Positions 1 to 6,841 of a stretch of 8,715 bases of DNA are shown here, one piece after another. Source of the stretch: Thiobacillus sp. (GTDB lineage Bacteria; Pseudomonadota; Gammaproteobacteria; Burkholderiales; Thiobacillaceae); NCBI GenBank assembly GCA_024710445.1, contig JANJUT010000115.1, forward strand, positions 1-8,715, written 5' to 3'. The notes under the pieces were generated by a model. The model made no database searches and was not told the origin of the DNA. It saw only the letters and a program-made list of their open reading frames with translations. Each line of letters starts with the position of its first letter. Position 1 is the stretch's first letter. Both the position numbers and the translations under genes were made by a program.

Positions 1-644
1 GCATGGCCAGCCGTGGCATTGGCCTGGCCGACGTCATGGTGCGCCAGCTTTCCACCGCAATCGGGATGCCGGCTGCTGGCGAAGCTGAAATGCCTGGTAC
101 GGGCGCCACGACCCAGGGCATGCCCCTGAATGCGCCAGCGCCAGCGCAGCCCTTGCCGGCTGCGGTGCGTAGCGGTGATGCCCCTGCTCATGTCGAGGCT
201 TTTGTGCAGCGTGTCCTGCCGCATGCCCAAGAGGCAAGCGCCAGCACCGGTATTCCGGCCCGGTTCATGATGGGGCAGGCTGCCCTGGAAACCGGCTGGG
301 GGCGGACGGAAATTCGTGGCACAGATGGCCAGAACAGCCATAACCTGTTTGGAATCAAGGCGGGAGGCTCCTGGCGCGGTCGCACGGTAGATATCGTCAC
401 CACGGAATACGTCAACGGCAAGCCGCAGAAACAGGTCGATACCTTCCGTGCCTATGACTCCTACGCCGATTCCTTCCGTGATTACGCCAACCTGCTGCGG
501 TCGAATCCACGTTATCAGAATGTCATCGCGCAGGGTCAGGATGCCGCGGGCTTTGCCCAGGGGTTGCAACAGGCAGGCTATGCCACCGACCCTAAGTATG
601 CACAAAAGCTGATGGGCGTGATCAGGCAATTTGAGCTGGTTTGA
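1..644 (+). CDS. flgJ: FlgJ, flagellar rod cap and peptidoglycan hydrolase (3' part; start lies outside the window)
   Basis: FlgJ caps the growing flagellar rod in the periplasm and, through its C-terminal half, cuts peptidoglycan so the rod can pass. The reading frame is open from the first bases; the ATG at 3 is an internal methionine, because the residues after it (GIGLADVMVRQL) match the end of the N-terminal rod-binding domain. A Pro/Ala-rich linker of about 40 residues follows (roughly visible residues 20-60). After it comes a GH73-type glucosaminidase/muramidase domain from about residue 65 to 213, with ALETGWG carrying the probable catalytic Glu (visible residue 96), then NLFGIK and FRAYDSYADSFRDYA. 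The dual-domain form is usual in beta- and gammaproteobacteria. The gene ends 87 bases before flgK, in line with the usual flgJ-flgK-flgL order. Family assignment is secure; the missing N-terminus cannot be judged. Confidence 0.95.
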   Translation, partial: MASRGIGLADVMVRQLSTAIGMPAAGEAEMPGTGATTQGMPLNAPAPAQPLPAAVRSGDAPAHVEAFVQRVLPHAQEASASTGIPARFMMGQAALETGWGRTEIRGTDGQNSHNLFGIKAGGSWRGRTVDIVTTEYVNGKPQKQVDTFRAYDSYADSFRDYANLLRSNPRYQNVIAQGQDAAGFAQGLQQAGYATDPKYAQKLMGVIRQFELV

Positions 645-654
645 ACTATTGGGC

Positions 655-681
655 TCAAGAAACCGGCGAACGCACCGATTC
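655..681 (+). promoter_or_regulatory. Candidate sigma-28 (FliA) promoter for flgKL
   Basis: TCAAGAAA at 655-662, then exactly 11 bases, then ACCGATTC at 674-681. The enterobacterial FliA consensus is TAAAGTTT-N11-GCCGATAA; the -35 keeps T.AAG and the -10 keeps the CCGAT core. It lies in the 87-base flgJ-flgK gap and would start transcription near 688, about 45 bases before flgK. FlgK and FlgL are late (class III) products in many systems, so such a promoter is expected here. This is a motif match by eye, with no start-site data. Confidence 0.5.
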
Positions 682-731
682 AACTGACAAGCATCATATT
701 CACTTACCCAGAAACCTACCGGCACAGATAA

Positions 732-2378
732 ATGGCTACCAGTATTCTCAGCATCGGTCAGACTGCACTCGCTGCCGCACAGGTGGGTATCAGCACGACA
801 GGCCACAATATTGCGAATGCCGCTACACCCGGATATAACCGTCAGATCGTGATTCAGGGCGCGGCCAAGCCACAGAGCTTTGGCGTAGGCTTTCTAGGGC
901 AGGGTGCCGAAGTTACCAGCATCAAGCGGATTTATAACGAGTATCTGGTAGGCCAGGAACGTGCCGCCCAGTCCACAAAAAGTGGACTCGATAGCTATTA
1001 CGCGCAAATCAAGCAGATCGACAATATGCTGGCGGATTCGGCTGCCGGTCTGTCGCCGGCCATACAGGATTTTTTCAGCGGTATCCAGGAAATGGCCTCG
1101 AATCCTGGTTCGATTCCAGCACGTCAGGCGGCGCTGTCCACAGCTGAATCGCTGGCTTCCCGTTTTCAGAGCCTGTCCGGACGCCTCAATGAGATTGATC
1201 AGGGCGTCAACAGCCAGATCACGTCCAGCGTCAATACCATCAATGCCTATGCAGAGCAGATCGCCACCCTGAATGACACCATCGGCCGCATGCAGAGAGG
1301 GACGGGCCAACCCGCCAACGACCTGCTCGATCAACGCGATCAGTTGATCCTCGATCTGAACAAGGAAATCAATGCGACCGTCGTCAAGCAGGACAACGGC
1401 GACTACAACGTTTTTATCGGCAATGGCCAGCCGCTGGTGGTTGGGGCAAAAACCTCCCGGCTCGCTACCATGGCCTCACCCAGCGATCCGCAGAAGATCG
1501 AGGTTGCCTACGTGACCAATAGCGGTCCCGTTATTGTGAGTGCATCCAGTCTGGTTGGCGGGAAACTGGGCGGAGTGATGGCATTTCGCAGCCAGACCCT
1601 TGAGCCCGCCCAGGCTTCGCTCGATAGCCTGGCCATCGGACTGGCTACTTCGTTCAACGCGCAACACCAGCTTGGCCAGGATATTGACGGTAATCTTGGG
1701 GGCAATTTCTTTTCAGCCACGGGCGCATCCGATTTTTCCGTGGCGATTACGGATCCCCGGTCGATTGCAGCTGCCGCACCGATCCGGACGGCAGTCGGAA
1801 ATGCCAATACCGGGACGGGGAGCATCACAGCAGGCAGCGTGAATGCATCACTTCCGCTCGACATCAATCTGCAGCAGCCAGTGACGATCAGATTCACTTC
1901 GGCAACGACATTTGATGTGGTCGGAACGGGGACCGGTAACCCGACCGGACTGACATATACACCCGGTAGCACCATTACCTATAACGGCTGGAGCATGGCT
2001 GTTAGCGGAGCTCCCGCAATCGGCGACGAGTTTACCGTGGGGCCCAATACCGGTGGCGTGGGTGATAACCGCAATGCCCTGCTGCTGGGAGGCCTGCAAA
2101 CCAGCAACTCGATGAACGGCGGTACTACCACGTATCAGGGAGCCTACTCCCAGATCGTCAGCCAGATCGGCAATAAAACGCGGGAGCTCGAAGTCACCAG
2201 TAGCGCGGCAGGCAGGATGCTGACCGAAACCACGGTGTCGATACAGAACGAATCCGGGGTGAACCTCGATGAAGAGGCTGCCAATCTGTTGCGTTACCAG
2301 CAGGCCTATCAGGCGGCTGGCAAAGTCATGCAGATTGCCAGCGAAATGTTCGACATGTTGATCTCACTTGGACGGTAA
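732..2378 (+). CDS. flgK: FlgK, hook-filament junction protein 1 (HAP1)
   Basis: FlgK is exported by the flagellar type III system and forms the first of two junction layers between hook and filament. The 548-residue product is close to the 547 residues of the E. coli protein. The N-terminal helix region holds the axial-protein signature NIANAATPGYNR (residues 26-37). A long coiled region follows to about residue 200, then a variable Gly/Thr/Ser-rich beta domain (about 340-460). The C-terminal helix contains NLDEEAANLLRYQQAYQAAG and ends in the typical hydrophobic MLISLGR. The start at 732 is chosen because MATSILSIGQTAL matches the conserved axial N-terminus; no strong Shine-Dalgarno is visible before it, so translation may be modest. 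It sits 5 bases ahead of flgL and is surely co-transcribed with it. No truncation or frameshift is seen. Confidence 0.97.
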   Translation: MATSILSIGQTALAAAQVGISTTGHNIANAATPGYNRQIVIQGAAKPQSFGVGFLGQGAEVTSIKRIYNEYLVGQERAAQSTKSGLDSYYAQIKQIDNMLADSAAGLSPAIQDFFSGIQEMASNPGSIPARQAALSTAESLASRFQSLSGRLNEIDQGVNSQITSSVNTINAYAEQIATLNDTIGRMQRGTGQPANDLLDQRDQLILDLNKEINATVVKQDNGDYNVFIGNGQPLVVGAKTSRLATMASPSDPQKIEVAYVTNSGPVIVSASSLVGGKLGGVMAFRSQTLEPAQASLDSLAIGLATSFNAQHQLGQDIDGNLGGNFFSATGASDFSVAITDPRSIAAAAPIRTAVGNANTGTGSITAGSVNASLPLDINLQQPVTIRFTSATTFDVVGTGTGNPTGLTYTPGSTITYNGWSMAVSGAPAIGDEFTVGPNTGGVGDNRNALLLGGLQTSNSMNGGTTTYQGAYSQIVSQIGNKTRELEVTSSAAGRMLTETTVSIQNESGVNLDEEAANLLRYQQAYQAAGKVMQIASEMFDMLISLGR

Positions 2379-2383
2379 ATATC

Positions 2384-3283
2384 ATGCGTATCAGCACCCA
2401 AACCATGTTTGATACCGGCGCAGCCCGCATTGGCGATTTGCAGGCCGGGATGGCGAAGACGCAAGAGCAGATATCCACCGGTCGTCGTATCCTGACGCCG
2501 GCCGATGATCCCGTCGGTGCGGCCCGCGCGCTTGAAGTGACCCAGTCTCAATCGCTCAATACCCAGTACGGTGTCAACCGTCGGTACGCCACAAGCGCAC
2601 TAAGCGAAATGGACGGTACGCTGTCGAGCGTGACCGAGTTGCTGCAGAACGTGAGAACCACTGTGATTGCTGCTGGCAATGGCGCATTGAATGATACGGA
2701 ACGTGGTTCCATGGCGACTGAATTGAGTGCACGCCGGGACCAGTTGCTGGGTCTGGCCAATAGCCGCGATGGAGTGGGAAATTACATGTTCTCCGGATTC
2801 CAGACCACATCGCCCGCATTTTCCAAAGATGCGCTCGGCGTGGTGACATATAACGGTGACGTGGGACAACGCCTGATTCAGGTCGATACTGCGCGCCAGA
2901 TGTCGGTCACTGCACCTGGTTCGACGGTATTCCAGGGCGGGGGGCAGGATATATTTGCCACCCTGAACGATCTCATCACCCTGCTGCAGACACCCGGGAT
3001 GCCGGCAGCATCGGATTTGGGAACAGCCAAAACCAATATTGATCTGGCACTGGACAGCGTACTCACGGTTCGCGCATCGGCCGGTTCGCGCCTGCAGGAA
3101 CTCGAGGCGCTCGACTTTGCGGGTGAAGACCGTGACATCCAGTACAGCCAGACCCTGTCGGAATTGCAGGATCTCGATTACACCGAAGCCCTGACCAGGC
3201 TCTCGCAGCAGCAGACCACTCTCGAAGCCGCGCAACGCTCCTTTGTAAGCGCAACAAAGTTGTCGCTCTTCAACTTCATATAA
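2384..3283 (+). CDS. flgL: FlgL, hook-filament junction protein 3 (HAP3)
   Basis: FlgL forms the second junction layer, onto which flagellin polymerises. The product has 299 residues, slightly shorter than the 317 of E. coli FlgL. The flagellin-like N-terminus starts MRISTQTMFDTG and carries QISTGRRILTPADDPVGAAR (residues 29-48), a hallmark of FlgL and flagellin N-termini. The middle is a short variable domain, and the C-terminal helix ends in KLSLFNFI, as axial proteins do. It is told from flagellin by its position directly after flgK and by the FlgL-type N-terminus. The start lies 5 bases after the flgK stop; its ribosome site is a weak GGACGG inside the flgK end, suggesting translational coupling. 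No convincing terminator follows; the next intact gene begins 886 bases on. Confidence 0.96.
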   Translation: MRISTQTMFDTGAARIGDLQAGMAKTQEQISTGRRILTPADDPVGAARALEVTQSQSLNTQYGVNRRYATSALSEMDGTLSSVTELLQNVRTTVIAAGNGALNDTERGSMATELSARRDQLLGLANSRDGVGNYMFSGFQTTSPAFSKDALGVVTYNGDVGQRLIQVDTARQMSVTAPGSTVFQGGGQDIFATLNDLITLLQTPGMPAASDLGTAKTNIDLALDSVLTVRASAGSRLQELEALDFAGEDRDIQYSQTLSELQDLDYTEALTRLSQQQTTLEAAQRSFVSATKLSLFNFI

Positions 3284-3470
3284 ACATGCAGCCATATTCA
3301 ATAACCTGCCGTCCGCCGAGTGCGTGAACAGGCAGGTGCTGTCCTGGGTATCGGGGCAGCGACCCATCGTGCGACAGGTCAACAGCTTGAGATCATGCGC
3401 AGCCTGTTGGCGGGCGAAATTCAATCCCTCAAACACAACTTCCGTACCGGGACGCTACGCGGAGGGATCA

Positions 3471-3484
3471 ACCGGCATGCCGGT
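3471..3484. repeat. 14-bp perfect palindrome
   Basis: ACCGGCATGCCGGT reads the same on both strands. It stands alone in the gene-free stretch, 36 bases before the larger repeat element. It has no T run and no loop, so it is not a terminator. It could be a dimeric protein-binding site or a chance GC palindrome; nothing in the sequence decides between these. Confidence 0.5.
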
Positions 3485-3520
3485 ACAGCAGTGACCGGCT
3501 ATGTGTGCACAGCTTGGCGC

Positions 3521-3647
3521 GACACTGAACAAGCCCTTCGACAAGCTCAGGACGAACGGCAAGTGGTTGATTTCGTTCGTGGTGGCCCTTCGATGCTATT
3601 CAGGACGGGCTTGCCGAACCACAAAGCAAACCAACTTGTTCAGTGTC
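3521..3647. repeat. 127-bp compound repeat element with 13-bp inverted ends (REP/MITE-like)
   Basis: The ends GACACTGAACAAG (3521-3533) and CTTGTTCAGTGTC (3635-3647) are exact reverse complements. Inside, 3534-3559 carries a CCCTTCGACAAGCTCAGG-type unit followed by ACGAACGG, which I recognise as a common dispersed intergenic repeat of proteobacterial genomes. A diverged direct copy lies at 3585-3607 (GCCCTTCGA then CAGGACG). A second, opposite unit of the GTTCGTGGTG ... CCGAACCAC type appears split around that copy (3574-3584 and 3607-3622). The element holds no gene and no clean target-site duplication is seen. It is best read as a non-coding dispersed or miniature mobile element, partly decayed. 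The inverted ends are directly seen; dispersal in this genome is inferred. Confidence 0.65.
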
Positions 3648-3758
3648 TCCTTGGTGAATCAGCTGGATCTGGAAAACGGCGACCCCGGCCTTTTTTCAAA
3701 TCAACCAGAAAGACAGGCGCGACCACGGGATTGAGCATGTTCAAGGCAGGACATAAGC

Positions 3759-4136
3759 ATACCCCAAACGATGTTTACGGTGGAGGGTTCCAGGCCACTT
3801 CGCCAGATGGCGGCTTTCAGTTTGAGGCAGGCCGGCTGCGAGATGATTGAAGGGGGATGGGCAGGGTGGACTGAACAAGAGCAGGGAACAGCGGATTGAT
3901 CTGGTGCTCGCTGAGCAGAACATGCCGGATATGGATGGTTTGTGCCTGATTAAGGTGCCCCGGACCATGAAGAATTACCAAAATGTGCCGATAGTAGTGT
4001 TGACAACCGAGTCAGGCGATGCGGTGCAAGCCCTGGGTAAAGTGGGGGGGGCTAATGGATGGATGGCCAGGCCTCTCGCCCGGTGTGCTTGATCGAAGTC
4101 TTCGGGAAATTGATTGGTTCAGGACGTGCAAATAAA
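3759..4136 (+). pseudogene. cheY: Decayed cheY-type response regulator in front of cheA
   Basis: A receiver domain can be followed for about 126 residues across three frames. Part 1 (3759 to about 3853) reads TMFTVEGSRPLRQM ... LRQAGCEMIEG. Part 2 (about 3854-4080) reads LNKSREQRIDLVLAEQNMPD, MDGL, VVLTTES and GWMARPL. Part 3 (4092-4136) reads IEVFGKLIGSGRA. The expected start is ATA (3759-3761), placed 7 bases after a fitting AGGA (3748-3751), so the start codon is lost. Shifts lie near 3853 and near 4075-4083. Against E. coli CheY, D12 and D13 are Glu and Gly, phospho-acceptor D57 is Glu (3913-3915) and K109 is Arg (4069-4071); only the T87 equivalent remains. Burkholderia-type clusters have cheY1-cheA-cheW here, so this is probably that gene. 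An ORF from 3847 could still yield an 81-residue fragment that could not act as a phosphorylated CheY. Confidence 0.88.
3968..3994 (+). promoter_or_regulatory. Possible sigma-28-like promoter inside the cheY remnant
   Basis: TGAAGAAT (3968-3975), then 11 bases, then GCCGATAG (3987-3994). The -10 half matches seven of eight positions of GCCGATAA and the spacing equals the FliA consensus; the -35 half matches five of eight. It points at cheA, 175 bases downstream. It lies in former coding sequence, so the match may be chance: the same bases encode part of the receiver domain. Weak evidence, but it would give cheA a local flagellar-class promoter. Confidence 0.3.
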
Positions 4137-4158
4137 TGGAATGGCAGTCGGATATGAC

Positions 4159-4162
4159 GGAG
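4159..4162 (+). promoter_or_regulatory. Ribosome binding site of cheA
   Basis: GGAG seven bases before the ATG at 4170 is a standard Shine-Dalgarno at good distance. It supports 4170 as the start over any later methionine (for example M5), and shows that cheA has its own initiation signal independent of the dead cheY upstream. Confidence 0.75.
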
Positions 4163-4169
4163 CGGAAAT

Positions 4170-6254
4170 ATGACTATTGATATGAGCCAGTTTTACCAGG
4201 TGTTCTTCGATGAGGCAGATGAACTGCTTGCCGAAATGGAAAAGCTGTTGCTCGCACTCGACGTGTCTGACCCGGACAGCGAGGATCTCAATGCGATTTT
4301 CCGGGCAGCGCACTCCATCAAGGGGGGGGCGGCGACCTTTGCGTTTAATGACATCACCGAAGTGACACACATGCTGGAGTCGTTGCTCGATCGGATCCGC
4401 AAGGGTGAGATGGCGCTGACCCCCGAGCATGTGGATGCCTTTCTGGTGGCCAAGGATGTACTGACCATGCTGATGGATGGCCATCATCATGGCGCCAGCG
4501 TAGACCAGGCTGCGGTTGACAGCGTGTGTCAGCGATTGAAGGCCCTGTCGCAAGGGCAGGTGGACGCCTCTGCTGCCATGGCCACATCGGCGCCTGAGGC
4601 ACCTGTCCTGGAGCCAGTTCAAACCGAAGCAGTGCCGACGCAAAATGCCGCAGGTGAATTCTGTTATCGCATCGAATTGCCCGAAGCGTCGCAAAAGGAT
4701 GTGGATGCACTGGCAACAGAACTGGGTCTGCTCGGAACCATCGTCCAGGAGAAACTGGGTGATGGCCGCTCAGCTTTCATGCTGACCACCACAGAGTCTC
4801 AGGACAACATCATCGCGATTTGTTCTTTCGTGCTCGATCCGGATGATCTCAAAATCACGTATGCCGCTGCACCGCAGGCAGCAGCCCCGGCAGAGGCGGA
4901 TTCGACAACGGATGAGACCAGCGCCGATGTTGCTGCACCTGAAGCTGCAGCTTTGAATAGTCAGGTCCCGCCTGCCAAGCAGGAAGCGCCTGCCAGCGCA
5001 CCTGCCCCTGCAGCAGAAGCCAAGAACCTCGGACGGCGTGCAACGGACAAGGAAGGATCGGGCCAGGAGTCTTCATCGATTCGGGTCGGTGTCGAGAAAG
5101 TCGACCAGCTGATCAACCTGGTGGGTGAACTGGTCATCACCCAGGCCATGATCGAACAGCGCATTAATGCGCTAGATCCCATTGTTCATGAACGCCTGCT
5201 TAACAGCGCCAGCCAGCTGGCGCGCAACACGCGCGATCTGCAGGAAGCCGTGATGTCGATCCGCATGATGCCGATGGATTATGTGTTCTCGCGCTTTCCA
5301 CGCATGGTGCGTGACCTGGCGGCCAAGCTCGGCAAGAAGGTGGAGTTTATTACGCGTGGTGCCGCCACTGAACTCGACAAAGGTTTGATCGAACGTATCG
5401 TCGATCCGCTGACCCATCTGGTTCGCAACAGTGTGGACCATGGTTTTGAAATGCCGGAAAATCGTCGCAGCAGCGGCAAGAACGAGACAGGCAAGCTGAC
5501 TTTGTCGGCCGCGCACCAGGGCGGAAACATTGTGATTGAGGTCAGTGATGATGGCGGCGGACTGAATCGCGACAGAATTCTTGATAAGGCCAGGCAGCAA
5601 GGGTTGCCTGTGTCCGACACCATGCCGGACAGCGAGGTATGGCAACTGATTTTCGCACCCGGATTCTCGACAGCAGAAGTGGTGACCGATGTGTCCGGGC
5701 GTGGTGTCGGCATGGATGTGGTGAAGCGCAATATCAAAGCGATGGGCGGCACGGTCGATATCCGTTCTGTGCCCGGATCGGGCACGACCATTGCCATCTC
5801 CCTGCCACTGACCCTGGCCATTCTCGATGGCATGTCGGTCAAGGTGGGCGACGAGATCTATATCCTGCCGTTGGGGTATGTCATCGAATCCCTGCAGCCT
5901 GTGGCTGCCGACGTGAAGGAAATCGCCGGCCAGGGCAAGGTGGTCAAGGTACGCGAGGAGTATCTGCCGCTGATTCCCCTGTATCAGATTTTTGCGATCG
6001 AGACCCAGTTTACCGAGCCCTCGCAAGGCATCCTTGTCATTCTCGAATCCGAGGGAAAGAAAGCGGCTTTGCTGGTTGACAGCCTGGTTGGCCAGCAGCA
6101 GGTCGTTGTCAAGAACCTGGAATCGAATTTCCGCAAGGTGGCGGGTATTTCAGGCGCCACGATTCTGGGCGATGGCGGCGTGTCCCTGATTCTTGATGTG
6201 GCCGCACTGCTGAGATCGGGTCGCCAGCTGAATGCCAATCCTGTGTTTTTCTGA
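4170..6254 (+). CDS. cheA: CheA, chemotaxis histidine kinase
   Basis: CheA is the cytoplasmic kinase of the receptor array; it autophosphorylates and passes phosphate to CheY and CheB. The 694 residues show all five domains. P1 (about 1-125) has phospho-accepting H48 in AAHSIKGGAATF. P2 (about 163-231) is the response-regulator docking domain, between Ala/Pro-rich linkers. P3 (about 300-370) is the dimerisation helix pair. P4 (about 388-545) has the N box HLVRNSVDHG (from 416), DDGGG (460-464), the F-box-like FAPGFST and the G2 box GRGVGM (510-515). P5 (about 550-690) is the CheW-like domain. No key residue is missing. The codons just after H48 contain an unbroken run of eight G (4322-4329). 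It follows the dead cheY and leads cheA-cheW-receptor with a 39-base gap to cheW. Its CheY partner must be encoded elsewhere. Confidence 0.98.
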   Translation: MTIDMSQFYQVFFDEADELLAEMEKLLLALDVSDPDSEDLNAIFRAAHSIKGGAATFAFNDITEVTHMLESLLDRIRKGEMALTPEHVDAFLVAKDVLTMLMDGHHHGASVDQAAVDSVCQRLKALSQGQVDASAAMATSAPEAPVLEPVQTEAVPTQNAAGEFCYRIELPEASQKDVDALATELGLLGTIVQEKLGDGRSAFMLTTTESQDNIIAICSFVLDPDDLKITYAAAPQAAAPAEADSTTDETSADVAAPEAAALNSQVPPAKQEAPASAPAPAAEAKNLGRRATDKEGSGQESSSIRVGVEKVDQLINLVGELVITQAMIEQRINALDPIVHERLLNSASQLARNTRDLQEAVMSIRMMPMDYVFSRFPRMVRDLAAKLGKKVEFITRGAATELDKGLIERIVDPLTHLVRNSVDHGFEMPENRRSSGKNETGKLTLSAAHQGGNIVIEVSDDGGGLNRDRILDKARQQGLPVSDTMPDSEVWQLIFAPGFSTAEVVTDVSGRGVGMDVVKRNIKAMGGTVDIRSVPGSGTTIAISLPLTLAILDGMSVKVGDEIYILPLGYVIESLQPVAADVKEIAGQGKVVKVREEYLPLIPLYQIFAIETQFTEPSQGILVILESEGKKAALLVDSLVGQQQVVVKNLESNFRKVAGISGATILGDGGVSLILDVAALLRSGRQLNANPVFF

Positions 6255-6293
6255 GACCAGATAACCCCCATCGAGTACAAGAGGATTCAATCG

Positions 6294-6797
6294 ATGTCCT
6301 ATACCACGCAAACACAAACCAGCCTGAATCAAACCGGCGATGGCTCCCGGAGCGAGTTCCTGGCTTTCACGCTGGGCCAGGAAGAATACGGTATCGACAT
6401 CCTGCGCGTGCAGGAGATTCGCGGCTACGAGCCGGTCACCCGGATTGCCAATTCCCCCGACTTTATCAAGGGGGTGGTCAACCTGCGCGGAACCATCGTC
6501 CCGGTGGTCGACATGCGTATCAAGTTCGAGTTGGGCACGCCTACCTATGACCAGTTCACGGTGGTGATCATCCTGAATATCGCCGGACGTGTGGTGGGCA
6601 TGGTGGTCGATAGCGTGTCCGACGTGACCACGCTGGTACCGGAACAAGTGAGGCCGGCTCCAGACATCAAGACGGCATTCGACACCGACTACCTGATCGG
6701 GCTGGGGACCATCGGCGAACGCATGCTGATCCTGGTCGATATCGACAAATTGATGTCAAGCGAGGAAATGGGATTGATTGAAGGAATGGCTGCCTGA
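6294..6797 (+). CDS. cheW: CheW, receptor-kinase coupling protein
   Basis: CheW is the small cytoplasmic adaptor that links chemoreceptor tips to the P5 domain of CheA in the signalling array. The 167 residues equal the length of E. coli CheW and form one CheW domain. [20 protein letters not shown] opens it (21-40), VVNLRG (61-66) and [10 protein letters not shown] follow in the receptor-contact region, and the C-terminal half contains [12 protein letters not shown] and [18 protein letters not shown]. The start at 6294 is backed by AGAGGA (6280-6285), 8 bases upstream. It lies 39 bases after cheA and 44 before the receptor gene, all in one direction, so one operon is nearly certain. The first 20 residues are a polar Thr/Gln-rich extension, usual for betaproteobacterial CheW. 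Nothing odd is seen. Confidence 0.98.
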   Translation: MSYTTQTQTSLNQTGDGSRSEFLAFTLGQEEYGIDILRVQEIRGYEPVTRIANSPDFIKGVVNLRGTIVPVVDMRIKFELGTPTYDQFTVVIILNIAGRVVGMVVDSVSDVTTLVPEQVRPAPDIKTAFDTDYLIGLGTIGERMLILVDIDKLMSSEEMGLIEGMAA

Positions 6798-6829
6798 GCG
6801 GTCGTCGATATCTACAACATTTAATGCAA

Positions 6830-6834
6830 AGAGA
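6830..6834 (+). promoter_or_regulatory. Ribosome binding site that helps choose the receptor start
   Basis: AGAGA lies before two adjacent ATG codons at 6839 and 6842. The spacing is 4 bases to the first and 7 to the second, so the second fits better. The difference is a single methionine and does not alter the protein otherwise. Confidence 0.45.
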
Positions 6835-6841
6835 AACCATG

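Larger units (their letters stand above)
3284..3758. other. Gene-free stretch between flgL and the cheY remnant
   Basis: No convincing gene is found on either strand. A + frame open over 3320-3850 has no family-like motif; it runs through the repeat element at 3521-3647 and overlaps the cheY remnant in another frame. The stretch holds a 14-bp perfect palindrome (3471-3484), the bounded repeat element (3521-3647) and a T6 run at 3691-3696 that lacks a proper stem before it. A 7-bp inverted repeat (3304-3310 with 3331-3337) has no T run. I see no tRNA, riboswitch or strong promoter. It separates the flg block from the che block. Confidence 0.7.

Noticed and set aside
641..838. 65-codon open frame overlapping the flgK start
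   Set aside because: It overlaps the conserved flgK N-terminus in another frame and has no motif or ribosome site of its own.
3304..3337. 7-bp inverted repeat after flgL as terminator
   Set aside because: Its loop of 20 bases and the absence of a following T run do not fit a terminator; probably chance.
2600..3436. 278-codon open frame on the - strand across flgL
   Set aside because: It lies opposite the coding strand of a clear flgL, has no domain-like motif and is rich in His/Arg/Cys, as antisense frames of GC-rich genes are.
3678..3696. Rho-independent terminator ending in T6 at 3691-3696
   Set aside because: The bases before the T run form at best a 3-bp stem, too weak for a terminator.
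3320..3850. Open frame of 176 codons on the + strand after flgL
   Set aside because: It has no recognisable domain, runs straight through the repeat element at 3521-3647, and overlaps the cheY remnant in a different frame. It is an accidental open frame.
3759..4136. Programmed frameshifting to make a working CheY
   Set aside because: No slippery heptamer stands at either shift point, the start codon is ATA, and the phospho-acceptor and acidic pocket are gone; reframing would not restore a normal CheY.
5172..6026. 284-codon open frame on the - strand inside cheA
   Set aside because: It is fully opposite conserved CheA kinase-domain sequence; its His/Gln-rich composition is typical of an antisense shadow.
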